The position numbers were made by a program, and so were the translations under genes. This document shows, piece after piece, positions 23,301 to 30,612 of a stretch of DNA of 30,960 nt. A model generated the notes under the pieces. It had not been told where the DNA came from, made no database searches, and saw only the letters and a list, made by a program, of their open reading frames with translations. The stretch's first letter is position 1, and every line of letters starts with the position of its first letter. This stretch comes from Elysia marginata (lineage: Eukaryota > Mollusca > Gastropoda > Plakobranchidae): positions 241,520 to 272,479 of the forward strand of contig BMAT01002495.1 of the NCBI GenBank assembly GCA_019649035.1, given 5' to 3'.

Positions 23301-26300
23301 TGTGTTCTGCTGCACAGACTCGTCAGATGTCTCACCATCCCCAAGGTTTACTTCAGCGGGTTCTAAAAACCTTCCTTGAAAGGCATGCTCCTGACTTTGA
23401 TGTTGAGAACTATTTCTTTCTTCTCTGCTACTACTTGCTCTGTTGCCTTCAGACTCCCAAGAAGGGGCATTTTGATTTACATTCGTGAGACTCTGAGATG
23501 CTATTGTTGAGTTAGATGAAGACTGGCGGGATAACATATTTGAAAATTCAACGTTTTGTTCTGCATAGCCCATGAAAGGATCAGAATTCAGTAGAAATCT
23601 CACACTTCTTGGTCTAGTGCTATTTCTTTCACGTCTCATGTCCATTGGTCTTAACAGCGCAGTAGCTCTGGTTTGCATTTCAGACGATTCTCTTGATGCA
23701 GAGACATTAAACTCATCTTGGGAGGATGATGGTCTGTTTGATGAAGACGCACCAGTCTCATCTTCAGAATTATTACTGCACCTCATCCATAGAGATCTAA
23801 AATCATTCCATCTAAGGTTGATATCAGGCTCTGGCAAATCTGAGCCTCTACCTGCAGCTCCACTATTAGACCTTCTGTTTCCCTCTTGAGCCGTAGAGAT
23901 TGAGCTGTTGCTGTCAGGCAATAAACTTTCAGTACCTCCCCCTTGGTCTACAGGAAGAATTTCAAATTCATCTGTTTCCAGGCCGTCTCCCAATGAAACT
24001 TCTCGTCTTACAGAGAAAGGATGGAATGTGGGCAAAGGGAGGGGAGGGGGGTCCGAGACTTCTCCCTCTTGCACTTGACCATTGTAACGTCTCGTTTCGA
24101 TTTCTTGAAGGAACTGGCCAATGCTTTCTGGCACAGCAGAATCTCTATTGTTAACATCGTCATCCTCTTCTTCACTACTGGTATTGTTCCTATTGCTATC
24201 ATTTGAAAAAAAGGGTCCATCACTGTTCTCATGGGACCTGTCGTCAGAGCTACGGCTAAAGAAAGCAGGCCTGTATCGCCCCCATCTGCTCCTTCTTTCT
24301 TGACCAAAGTCATACGGGGGCACTGAAGAATGGGGTGTTGAACCCGAGCTTGATGGTGGTTGAGTTAGCTCTCTGTCTGTGCCCAATATCCTAGGCCTTG
24401 AACCTTGGTAGCGAGGCCGCCTGAGGAGCATAGCAAAGTTGCTTTTAGAACATGTATTTCATTTATTCAAAACTTGACATTATTATTATTATCATTATAA
24501 CAAACCAAATGAGTCACAAATAATGATTTTAAATTCAAATAAGCTTTTGTTTTTAACAAAATATTTTTCTGAGCTTTCATACCTTTGCAGCTATTTGAAA
24601 TTATCAGGTTATTTTTTTTCTTCGTTTATTGATTTACAATAGTAAAGAGAGAAAAAAACTTTTTTTCAATTTAGATTTCTGACATGGATGATTTAGTTTA
24701 GACATATATACATATCAAATAATATGCAGTAGAGAAAGTCATGATTGTCCCAGAAGAAACCATGCCCTAGTAAAAAGAAAAATTTTTTATAAGACCTCAA
24801 AGAATATTACTCTCTGAACAAAGATAAAAAAAAAATATATAAAAAGCCTATTTTTCACCCATAATTTAAAATACAGGCACAGTTTCAGGACCATGGTACC
24901 AGGTCTATTTTTTATCTTTCTTGCATGATAGAGAAATCAAATTAAAGCTTTAGTGCAAAACAAATAAATTGGGTTATACTTTAACCCTATAAGCGTCACA
25001 TGATACACATTTTTCATGATCAAATTTTCTCTAAGTTGTGGTTCTAAAGAATAAACTTCACATTTATTGGGCAGACACATCTAGGGTTAAAATTAGATGT
25101 AGTAATTAATAAAAATCTCTCAATATAACTTACAAAGCTTACCAACCTGTGCTAAAAAAAACACACAAACATAAACATCTGCCCATTTATTTTAGATAAT
25201 CGACAATGTATTTTTAGCTCAGATAAATTTTTGACTTAAAACCGATATTAAAAGAGTCATTAAAAAATGCACATTAAAACTATCAAACCCCTGGCAGTCT
25301 TTAATATAAGGAACCAAACTGTAAGCTAACTTAATGTCCATTTAAATTTTATAGGATGAGATAGGGGTGAAGAACTTCTTGTAAAGATTAAATCAAGGAT
25401 CACTTAAACTTTCTATTCCTTCAGTTTGCAATACTATCTCACATTATTTTTGCATGTATTTAGGTATTAATTCATTGCATCCTCATTTGTAATTTTTCAT
25501 ACTGAATGTGTCTATGTACACTTGCAATTTAGAAATTTGATTTTAATTTGTCACAAAACGAATTTCACATATGAATTTATTCACATATTTTTATAGAAAG
25601 TTAAGTTTGGTTTTGTTTTCACATAATTTATGGTAACTATGTAAATCTGTTTTTGTGAAGATATTGGTTTATTTTTACTTGAACTTTACATTTACTTTTT
25701 CAAATTCAAATCTGTAAAGATTTAAGATATTCTTTCAACATAACATAGAAAGAAAACGACAAATGACTCTGCTTTTCAAAGGCGTTTTCTCAAAGTAATA
25801 TTTCAGACATCCGACGCATTTGTAAAGGTCGTGGGCCACAGATGTATAAAGAATGAAAGTACTCACATAGAAGAAGCAAGAGCAGTATCCAAGGTCCCAG
25901 CCCTACTGCTACTATAGAGGCTTCTTGCGGCAGTCCTTCCAGGTACAGAGGGGACTGAGCCTGGTCCACTGGTCAGAGCAGTGACTTGCCTGGCATACTG
26001 GCGAGCTGACTCCAAGCGGTCCTCATTTACTGGAGACCTTGGTCTGGACATGTCAAGGAAGGACTGGCTTGCATTCGGCACTGCAAAGCAGCAAAGATTG
26101 GTAATAATTAAAGCAAAAATCCTTTATGCAATTATTTAACATAGCGTGTTCATTTTTTTTAAATCTGCAAAAAAAATTTCTCTGGTGAAATCTAAAAGGC
26201 AACAGGTGGTTTCTGTACTATTTGAGGATAAACAATTATTGCACAAAATTAAATTTAAGAGCTCCTTTGGCAGTAAATCGAGAGAATTACAAACAAATGG

Positions 26301-29300
26301 AATTCTTTTGCTCCAGTATCAAAGTCTATGCCAAAATTTCAAAGCTTAAATTTTTAAAGCAAGAGTTAATTACAGTGAAAAGCTGTTAAATCAAAACGGT
26401 TTTTGCAGTCTCCAGAATTTTGGGTGTACTTAAAAATATCTTAAATTAGCAAAGCTTTTGAGAACCTACTTATTTTAATGAATCAATTTTACTTTTTAGG
26501 AAAATTTTGGTGCATGCATGTTAAAAAATTTCACGTTTGTATGTTTTTAATCAAAAATACACATATAAGGAAATACCAGGAGTCTTTATCTATTGAAAAT
26601 AATTTCTTTTTTTCCGTTGAAGAGCTTTGTAAACCTAATATGCTAATGCCTTTAGGAAGTGGCATAAAACTTGGTTTGAAAGCTGTTGGTTTATCTCTAA
26701 TGGTGTACTCAAATTTTGTCCATCATTACAAACAAAAGATTTTTATTTCAACCACTTTTACCATGTCCCACCAATAACTTATGATAAGACCTGGAGGTGT
26801 TTTAAAACATATATCGTACATAACATCAAGACATTTTATAGCAATGTCATTTTCTTTTGCTGATTCTGAAAATATTGAAATCATCAGTGAAAACAAGAGA
26901 CCAAAGATTTTTTTTTTTAATAAGTCGCATCTACAATTATTTTCCATACAAAATATTGAGGACATCAGATACAAATTGGTAAACAAGTATTTTGCTGTAA
27001 TCTGAAGACTAGAAATTTTGCTGTCAACCTGGATGCCCATGCGCATATTGACGATTAACGATTCTCCTTAGGACTTCATAGCGTCTGCGATTCACGGCTG
27101 TCTCATTTTCCATTCTTGGGTCCAGTCTCTCAGAGGTATTGAGCCTGCAAGAAGAAATTAAAAAGGAGTTAAAGAAAGACGCATTCTTCATCATTTTGTG
27201 ACATCCTCAAAAAAAAAAGGTTAAACAAAAACAATACTTTTTTTTTTTCAAAGGCAGATCCATAAATTTACGTCTCTCGCCCCTCAAGCCTTTGTTAAAA
27301 GGATTCCATTCCAATGGTTTCCATTTTTATAAAAGATGGTGATTTTCCAGCATTGAATATTCAGTACATTAAAACAAAGCAAAGAAAATAAATTAAGTTA
27401 AAAACTAAAACAATATTTAGCACTCTCAGTTGAATGACAAAAGAAATGGCCCGAAATTGCAAATGGCATTTGTTTAAAACCCCAGTTATTAAAAAAAAAG
27501 TCACAGCAAGAAATTTTAGACTTTTTTTCATCAGCTGGTCTTAAAACTTATGCATTTGGAATTTAGATATTGTAAGCAAAATTAAGTCATATTTCAAAGT
27601 CTTACAATAGTACAGCTGAGTTTTGTATTTCACAATTTCAAACACTGATTGTGACCTGAAACTTATTTTAAAAGTTGTTTTAACTGAGGCTTAACTTCTT
27701 TATTAATGCAATCACAACATAAGATGTGCACGACCCACAACCACCGATTCACTAGTTTGACACTCTACTCACAATACCATGCTGCCCCAGAAATAAAAAA
27801 TACTTCAGACTACCACTTAGAGAATAGAACCTTAGTAAGATCATGTTGAATGAGAAAAAAGGATTTCTAACTCTTTAATATTTCTCTGTGTAAAAAAAAA
27901 ACGTTACTGTTTGATACTGCTGCTGGTTTGGAGTAAAAGAAACTTACGAGTGAGCTGGTTCACGCTCTGCAGTTGTTCTCCGACCAGAGGAATTGTTGGC
28001 AATCCCTGTGTACAAATAACGGCCGAAGGGATCAAAACGCAGCCACCTAATGAAGTGATAATTAAAATGAAATTAATACCTTCAATTTGAAGAAGCAAGA
28101 AAAAACTTGGAAAGACAAGAAATAGAAAGAAAGAAAAAAAAATACAGAACTTAAGCACTCTACTTTTGCCCCCAACAGAACAAAATATCTGTATTGGATC
28201 TTGACAAAAATTGCCTGCAAAGCTAGCACAACATTCCCAGGTCTTCACTTTGTTTTGTTTTTTTATTATTGCATTGAGTCATGGGCAAACAAATTTAAAT
28301 GGCTCAATAGATTTTTATAGTACATTCCATTTTCCCCTGCTTTAAAATGTAGAAAGCCAAGTGAGGTACTCAAATGGTTTTGAGATTGACTTCTTTTAAT
28401 TTCTTTAAATGAGTGACAGGGAGCAAAACAATACATCAAAGTTGAACTTGCAGTTTTTGAAAATTCAAGGATATTGTAAATTATATACAAGAAAAGATAA
28501 GTGTAGGGTTTCCATCATAAGGGTTAATAGCGGAATGTTGGTATGTAGAGATATGTGCTCTTCAAAAGCTCTTAAGGCGAGAAAAAGTATTTTGAAGCCT
28601 TGAGAGTTGATTGTGTCCTGGATTATCACATTTATGGGAGAGCAGTGGAGTGCAGGTTTTTCTTCAATTTTGAAGGTTTCCCAGTTAAGGATTCAAAGAG
28701 TTCTCAAACCAGACAACTAGTGAATTTCTTGACTTCAGTTATTTCTATAAGTGTGTGTTTAAATATAATGAAGTATGCCATGAACTCTCAATATATGCTG
28801 AGAAAAAATGTCAAATTTTACCCAATGACTAAAAAGATCCAATTGTTCAAACTGATCATTAGCACAAGTTAACTCAGTAGGTCGAAACCCTACATAAATG
28901 CAAATTTATTTCTGTCAATCATTTCAAAAATTTTATCTTTCGTAAAATGGCTTCACTTTCAATGGGCTCCATTTTAAATAAAGGATGGTGCTTTTCTTGC
29001 ATCGAATACTTGGTACATTAATACAAAGTAAAGAAAAAAACTGAAGTTAAAAATTAAAACAATCTTTATTTATCACTCTCAGTTGACGCACAATAGATAT
29101 ATCTAAAAACTAACACACATTTTTTACTTTCATCAGCTTGTCTACTTATACATTTGAAATTTAAATTTTGTCACTGTTAAAGTGTTATTTCATTAATTGA
29201 TTTTGTTTTTCAAAGAAAAGTTTTAAAAATAAGAGTGATTTGGGCTGCCCAATTAAATTATAGTAACATTTTATCAACCAAGACCAGGGATGCCCTCAAG

Positions 29301-30612
29301 ACAGAAAAAAAAAAGCTGAACTTTTTTCGCCTGCCTTCAGGCCATCATGCAACAGCAACTCAGACTGAATACATGGCATATATAATTGTGTGTTCAAACC
29401 AAACTGAAGGAGAAAGAATAACCTGGTTTCAGGTTAAAACCTGAAAAAGACATCCCTGCAAGACTCAAGTATGTAGCGCTTACCTGACCCTTTCAAACTC
29501 ATATTTCGTCTGAGTGAGGGCAAAAGGTTTAGAACGTGTCCAAGCCCAAAAATAAATTTTGTTGAGAGTGGCAAAGACCACGGCATCCCCTGAAGGACTA
29601 AAGGCCAGTGAGGTTATAACTTGACCCTTGCTTGGATTTTGCAACACTTCACTGCCCCGACCCTGGGCGCAAAAAATGAAAGGAAGCAAATTAAAAAGAT
29701 TACAAAATACTGGTAAGTGGTATGTGTTTAAATTTTGTGTGAATTAGAACCTCTATTATGAAATAGCCATTATGAAAGATAAATGTATTGCTAATGATTT
29801 TTGCAAAATTTTGACAAAGACAGTATGGTCACTACTTTGGGTGGATGCAGCTCGTCACCAGAAAAAAAAGTAAGAAGAGAAGGAGTTGGATGAATAAAAT
29901 AGGCAATGATAACAATTTTTACAAGCGCTAAATTAGAACGGAAACTCACACGCAAGTCCCATATGCGAACTTCCCCGCCAAGGCAGCCAGATGCAAGAAT
30001 GTCATCTGATGCTGGATTAAAGGCTAGGCACCAAGGTGTCCGTGGATGACCAGTCAGGATGTGAGTGCATTTCCCAGTGAGGACATCTGTCACTCGTACA
30101 GTGTGGTCACCATGGGTGGATGCAGCCCACCGCCTGAAAAAGAATCAAGAAAGAAATAAAAAAGTGTTGGTTGATTCCATAATCTAAAAACATTTTCTCA
30201 TAATTCTTTTTCATTTTCCATCAGGCTTCAGCACTTAAAATATTGATGATGAATTTTAATAAGTAATGAATGAAACAAAATCATAAAGGTCAAAAGCTAT
30301 GCTGAGATGGAGGAACAATTTTTTGAAAATTTTTTTCAAAAATAACTAGTGTCATGATTTCATGTATATGAAATTCAGAGAAAACAGAGCTTTAAGAAGA
30401 TCATATAAATGCAAGATATGGTGTTTGCATTTTATCTAATTCTTATAAATAAAAGACAAGTAACTTTTAATTAAAAATGTTAATTACAAATCAATTATGT
30501 ATTCTTATTTGGTCTTTGTAATGGTTTATGTTACATGTCGATTCCAAACATACTTGTTTCGACTAAAATCCACAAGAAAGGTTGCTCTCGGCTCTCCGGA
30601 GAATTCACATGG
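10985..30612 (-). CDS. AMBRA1: AMBRA1 orthologue, 15 coding exons visible, N-terminus outside window
   Basis: AMBRA1 is a WD40 scaffold that promotes autophagy initiation through BECN1/ULK1 and acts as a DDB1-CUL4 substrate receptor for D-type cyclins. Joining the minus-strand exons 30612-30554, 30133-29950, 29662-29484, 28046-27948, 27144-27029, 26080-25867, 24420-20994, 20750-20653, 20172-19964, 19638-19581, 19075-18705, 13930-13745, 13234-13083, 12512-12376 and 11363-10985 gives 5868 nt in one open frame (1955 aa). All junctions are GT-AG. Segments such as RTPWCLAFNP, GGEVRIWDLR, NDASCSLSRDGKLLAAF and GFPDK match the AMBRA1 WD40 halves as I know them from human. Human AMBRA1 is about 1300 aa, so this protein is enlarged, almost entirely by one giant middle exon. 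Orthology rests on remembered family sequence, not a search. The start codon is beyond the right edge. Confidence 0.95.
11036..11083 (-). other. Paired TQT dynein light chain (LC8) motifs
   Basis: ATQTS at 11075-11083 and STQTR at 11036-11044 are 13 residues apart, in an unstructured Ser/Thr-rich tail. In human AMBRA1 two TQT sites with nearly the same spacing tether it to the dynein complex through DYNLL1. Their presence at the equivalent place is seen directly; the binding role is carried over from the family. Confidence 0.7.
11282..11329 (-). repeat. 24-bp in-frame tandem duplication in exon 15
   Basis: Two adjacent 24-nt units encode EQESPRLS and EQESPRLR. They differ at the third base of one Glu codon and at the last codon, so the duplication is young compared with the rest of the gene. 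Confidence 0.9.
12376..12512 (-). CDS. AMBRA1: AMBRA1 exon 14, last WD40 blade
   Basis: 137 bp, residues 1785-1829 plus two bases. It encodes NRTGFCSVNSACWLPEVGMG then [15 protein letters not shown], matching human [31 protein letters not shown]. The acceptor is TAATTTCAG and the donor GTAAAC. This closes the split propeller. Confidence 0.95.
12841..12854. repeat. Poly-G run in AMBRA1 intron 13
   Basis: GTGTGTGTATGTGGGGCA followed by about 13 G, between exons 13 and 14. Low-complexity, with uncertain true length. Confidence 0.8.
13083..13234 (-). CDS. AMBRA1: AMBRA1 exon 13, C-terminal WD40 blade
   Basis: 152 bp, residues 1734-1784. It encodes PNAISVSISPENSYLLVGTA then AKRMFFFSTNQLVGKIFKMV, matching human PNAISVSLSP...VMVGLASRRILL...MVAQVFRL. 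The acceptor is CTCTTCAG and the donor GTATGA. The exon ends in phase 0 after SSMK, where human has TSMRR. Confidence 0.95.
13745..13930 (-). CDS. AMBRA1: AMBRA1 exon 12, C-terminal WD40 blade
   Basis: 186 bp, residues 1672-1733. It encodes ASANIVVRNCKLHNDASCSL, SRDGKLLAAFVPTHRGFPDK and MVLGVFSLENGNFAQCLYTK. This is the most clearly conserved AMBRA1 block, matching human VQNCKIYNDASCDISADGQ and onward. The acceptor TCTTTTTTCAG and the donor GTAAGT are strong. Confidence 0.96.
14014..14792. other. Intron between AMBRA1 exons 11 and 12, left part
   Basis: No exon or RNA gene seen between 13931 and copy B. I looked here, and in the rest of the intron, for the short conserved YRLQ-WDF block on the minus strand and did not find it. 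Confidence 0.5.
14793..15498. mobile_element. hAT-like element, longer relative (copy B), in AMBRA1 intron
   Basis: 706 bp from CAGGGATGCCAGCG to CTTGCATCCCTA. Its left ~50 bp and right ~215 bp match copy A (for example a shared TAGATACAACTCTGTAC and CCTGCTTTTTTxG block), with about 400 bp of extra middle that copy A lacks. Flanks TCTTATAT and TTTTATGC share 5 of 8 bases, a decayed duplication. The middle has an open stretch (14895-15197, plus) with no recognised transposase motif. Confidence 0.75.
15735..16460. mobile_element. Possible pogo/Tigger-like DNA transposon remnant
   Basis: At 15735 TA is followed by CAGTGGGACCTCGCTAATA, which resembles a pogo/Tigger terminal repeat inserted at TA. 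A partly matching inverted segment (GGACCC...AAATCGGGAAGCTCG on the minus strand) is near 16425-16452. The far end and duplication are unclear, and no transposase was recognised. Confidence 0.3.
17049..17314. other. Assembly gap (266 N)
   Basis: Undetermined bases in the intron between AMBRA1 exons 11 and 12. The right edge falls inside the left terminal region of the mariner element, so about 65 bp of that element and its flank are hidden here. Any frames running through it are meaningless. Confidence 1.
17315..18608 (-). mobile_element. Mariner-family element, left end hidden in the gap
   Basis: AAATTTGGCACA at 17315 is inverted as TGTGCCGAATTTC at 18531-18543 (one mismatch in 12), marking the inner part of the inverted terminal regions. 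The right outer end is likely 18608, where the minus-strand sequence starts CGAGGTCCGTTTCATAAATA after a TA dinucleotide, a typical mariner terminus at its TA target. By symmetry the left end would lie about 65 bp into the N run. Confidence 0.8.
17347..18429 (-). pseudogene. Mariner transposase pseudogene (DD34D type)
   Basis: From MAGIIESSPAHQNFSRNDIR to NGKRYVE and a final TAG at 17347. In order: N-terminal HTH (VIIKFSVILGKDA, QTVRKWVKAVSDGRDDMEHE), second HTH (RTSVFRVLTN), the WVPHLL and TVEQKESR linker, then ITGDETWVYSWDPETK, FHHDNTPVHTARA and SPDLAPCDFHLFPKMKEHLR. All three catalytic aspartates survive as codons (about 17920, 17636 and 17533). It is broken by an in-frame TAG at 17941 just before the first aspartate, a frameshift near 17795, and another near 17590 between the second and third aspartates. 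The DD34D spacing holds apart from that frameshift. The normal length would be about 345-355 residues. Confidence 0.93.
18705..19075 (-). CDS. AMBRA1: AMBRA1 exon 11, linker before C-terminal WD40 half
   Basis: 371 bp, residues 1548-1671 plus one base. It encodes LSESRTQEHRLSPPLLNPVE, then a DQ/E-rich acidic patch EDDREHSEDELDEGG, then LHYMVNSTIAG at its end. VNSTIA lines up with human SNIANT, just before the conserved YRLQWWDF block, which is not found in the following exon. The acceptor is TTTTAACCAG and the donor GTGGGT. Confidence 0.9.
19581..19638 (-). CDS. AMBRA1: AMBRA1 exon 10, small basic exon
   Basis: 58 bp, residues 1529-1547 plus two bases. It encodes GIMARSRQNALTRGRLNLG, similar in character to the arginine-rich stretch before the human C-terminal half. 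The acceptor is CAACTAG and the donor GTGAGA. The small size makes it the least secure internal exon on its own, but its phase is needed to join exons 9 and 11. Confidence 0.78.
19964..20172 (-). CDS. AMBRA1: AMBRA1 exon 9, basic helical segment
   Basis: 209 bp, residues 1459-1528 plus one base. It starts NLSNLRRRLQESRSRFLRRE, continuing the helical run of exon 8, then RHGALLGHNRTQST and AELRHDQAQRAAFADSLGLR. Rich in Arg and Gln. The acceptor TTTTTTCTCAG is strong and the donor GTAAGT is strong. No specific domain recognised. Confidence 0.87.
20653..20750 (-). CDS. AMBRA1: AMBRA1 exon 8, coiled-coil-like helix
   Basis: 98 bp, residues 1427-1458 plus two bases. It encodes ASQLSQLQHRISVLEETYNR followed by RMRVLHREYTHRQ. 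Leucine/isoleucine spacing over about 30 residues suggests a short coiled coil in an otherwise disordered region. The acceptor is GAATAAG (weak pyrimidine tract) and the donor is a perfect GTAAGT. Confidence 0.82.
20994..24420 (-). CDS. AMBRA1: AMBRA1 exon 7, giant disordered exon (1142 codons)
   Basis: 3427 bp, residues 284-1426, with no stop. Composition is dominated by Ser, Thr, Asn, Gln and Glu. Visible pieces in order: an acidic run SSEEEDDD near residue 366; a helix-like IGQFLQEIETRRY; a proline run PPPLPLP; the acidic DEFEIL motif at 434-439 (a consensus LC3-interacting region); basic clusters TKRKL and KIRRPQRN, a possible bipartite nuclear signal; a Ser/Thr dipeptide-rich tract; and five degenerate repeats carrying a TQRAE or related core at about 1200-1425. 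The acceptor is CTCCTCAG and the donor is AGG|GTGAGC, in phase at both ends. A frame-open ATG 11 nt upstream of the exon is intronic. Most of this sequence has no counterpart that I recognise in vertebrate AMBRA1. Confidence 0.9.
21085..21690 (-). repeat. In-frame degenerate tandem repeats in AMBRA1 exon 7
   Basis: The core codons for TQR or AQR recur at 21648, 21552, 21453, 21291 and 21165 (plus-strand start of each core). The spacings are 96, 99, 162 and 126 nt, all multiples of three. Units read roughly TEDGATQRAESLVQTMGHFG, TENDITQRAEHLLQSLRRFG, IENDIAQRTEQFFGAMTRF, then two copies with STQR and GGGTTTEGHLDSS. The last two share a nearly identical stretch of about 50 nt (near 21085-21135 and 21239-21288), showing a more recent duplication. 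Confidence 0.9.
23955..23972 (-). other. Candidate LC3-interacting region (DEFEIL) in AMBRA1
   Basis: Residues 434-439 read D-E-F-E-I-L, preceded by ET. The aromatic residue, the hydrophobic residue at +3 and the acidic residues before the aromatic match the extended LIR consensus at all six positions. It sits in predicted disordered sequence, as functional LIRs do. The function is inferred from the motif only. Confidence 0.5.
24944..24976. repeat. Dispersed repeat fragment shared with 706-738
   Basis: 33 bp with 30 identities to 706-738 (common core AAAACAAATAAATTG). The copies are 24 kb apart and in the same orientation, so this is likely part of a dispersed repeat family. Confidence 0.6.
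24985..25086. mobile_element. Candidate piggyBac-like MITE
   Basis: 102 bp flanked by TTAA on both sides (24981-24984 and 25087-25090), starting CCCTATAAGCG and ending CACATCTAGGG. The ends are inverted over 8 of 11 bases. TTAA duplication with CCCTA termini fits piggyBac, but TTAA is common in AT-rich DNA. Confidence 0.4.
25867..26080 (-). CDS. AMBRA1: AMBRA1 exon 6, Ser/Pro-rich linker
   Basis: 214 bp, residues 213-283 plus two bases. It begins VPNASQSFLDMSRPRSPVNE and continues with a low-complexity Ser/Gly/Pro/Arg sequence without recognised domains, as expected of the AMBRA1 disordered middle. The acceptor is GCTTTGCAG and the donor is a perfect GTGAGT. Its terminal AT joins the first G of exon 7 to make a methionine codon. 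Confidence 0.88.
26081..27028. other. Intron 5, no feature recognised
   Basis: AT-rich. Short frames on both strands overlap each other and show no family resemblance. Confidence 0.5.
27029..27144 (-). CDS. AMBRA1: AMBRA1 exon 5, linker
   Basis: 116 bp, residues 174-212 plus one base. It encodes a charged segment with RRRYEVLRRIVNRQY, likely helical, in the place where human AMBRA1 has SHYRQRALLQSQPVRR. The acceptor is TTCTTGCAG. The donor, GTTGAC, is weak, so the exact 3' edge is less certain than for the other exons, although phase continues correctly into exon 6. Confidence 0.85.
27301..27572. repeat. Intronic repeat copy 1 (intron 4)
   Basis: Related in the same orientation to 28948-29170. 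Shared blocks include GGTACATTA/CAGTACATTA with ACAAAG, AGTTAAAAAxTAAAACAAT, CACTCTCAGTTGA and TTCATCAGCT. Identity looks like roughly 75-80 percent by eye. Confidence 0.7.
27948..28046 (-). CDS. AMBRA1: AMBRA1 exon 4, end of N-terminal WD40 block
   Basis: 99 bp, finishing codon 141 and running to 173 plus two bases. It encodes WLRFDPFGRYLYTGIANNSS, matching human [20 protein letters not shown], then an arginine-rich linker that opens the long disordered insert. The acceptor is TTCATTAG and the donor GTAAGT. Related intronic segments flank it on both sides (27301-27572 and 28948-29170). Confidence 0.93.
28948..29170. repeat. Intronic repeat copy 2 (intron 3)
   Basis: Partner of 27301-27572, lying on the other side of exon 4. 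Either two copies of one transposable element or remains of a local duplication of about 1.6 kb. Confidence 0.7.
29285..29458. mobile_element. Short CAGGGATG-terminated MITE (copy C)
   Basis: 174 bp with 8-bp inverted ends CAGGGATG and CATCCCTG, flanked by a perfect 6-bp repeat CAAGAC (29279-29284 and 29459-29464). The ends match copies A and B only in the outer 8 bases, the interior is different, and the duplication is 6 not 8 bp, so it may be a different family. Confidence 0.6.
29484..29662 (-). CDS. AMBRA1: AMBRA1 exon 3, WD40 blade
   Basis: 179 bp, residues 82-140 plus two bases. It contains VITSLAFSPSGDAVVFATLN followed by KIYFWAWTRSKPFAL and KYEFERVR. This corresponds to human IASLAFHP...EIHFWDWSRREPFAV...EMERVR. 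The acceptor is GCGCCCAG and the donor is GTAAGC. A short CAGGGATG-terminated MITE ends only 25 bp past the donor end. Confidence 0.95.
29820..29883 (-). pseudogene. Decayed partial copy of AMBRA1 exon 2 and its acceptor
   Basis: On the plus strand this stretch matches 30099-30157 (the start of exon 2 and its upstream pyrimidine tract) including an exact GGGTGGATGCAGC and a TGGTCAC block, with a 3-bp insertion. The acceptor CAG has become CTG, so it should not be spliced. Confidence 0.65.
29950..30133 (-). CDS. AMBRA1: AMBRA1 exon 2, WD40 blades
   Basis: 184 bp, residues 20-81. It encodes STHGDHTVRVTDVLTGKC, then TGHPRTPWCLAFNP, then ASGCLGGEVRIWDLR. The GH dipeptide and terminal WD are the classic WD40 signature, and the order matches human AMBRA1 closely. 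The acceptor is TTTTTCAG and the donor is a perfect GTGAGT after the CGT arginine codon. A decayed copy of its first ~35 bp lies in the next intron at 29820-29883. Confidence 0.95.
30554..30612 (-). CDS. AMBRA1: AMBRA1 exon 1 of those visible (start of WD40 domain)
   Basis: 59 bp encoding residues 1-19 of the visible protein plus two bases: PCEFSGEPRATFLVDFSRN. It aligns with the human stretch around RSTFLLAFSPD, the first propeller strand. The acceptor is TTTTGCAG and the donor is GTATGT. The frame enters in phase 0, so at least one further upstream coding exon must exist. It is not visible between here and the window end. Confidence 0.88.

Noticed and set aside
21044..24303. Several plus-strand frames of 60-105 codons
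   Set aside because: Antisense shadows of the giant AMBRA1 exon.
24421..24431. ATG at 24431 as the start of an independent intronless gene of 1151 codons
   Set aside because: A good acceptor CTCCTCAG follows at once, and the frame continues correctly from exon 6 and into exon 8, so the ATG is intronic.
26146..27046. Overlapping frames on both strands within intron 5
   Set aside because: They overlap each other in AT-rich intron sequence and show no family resemblance.
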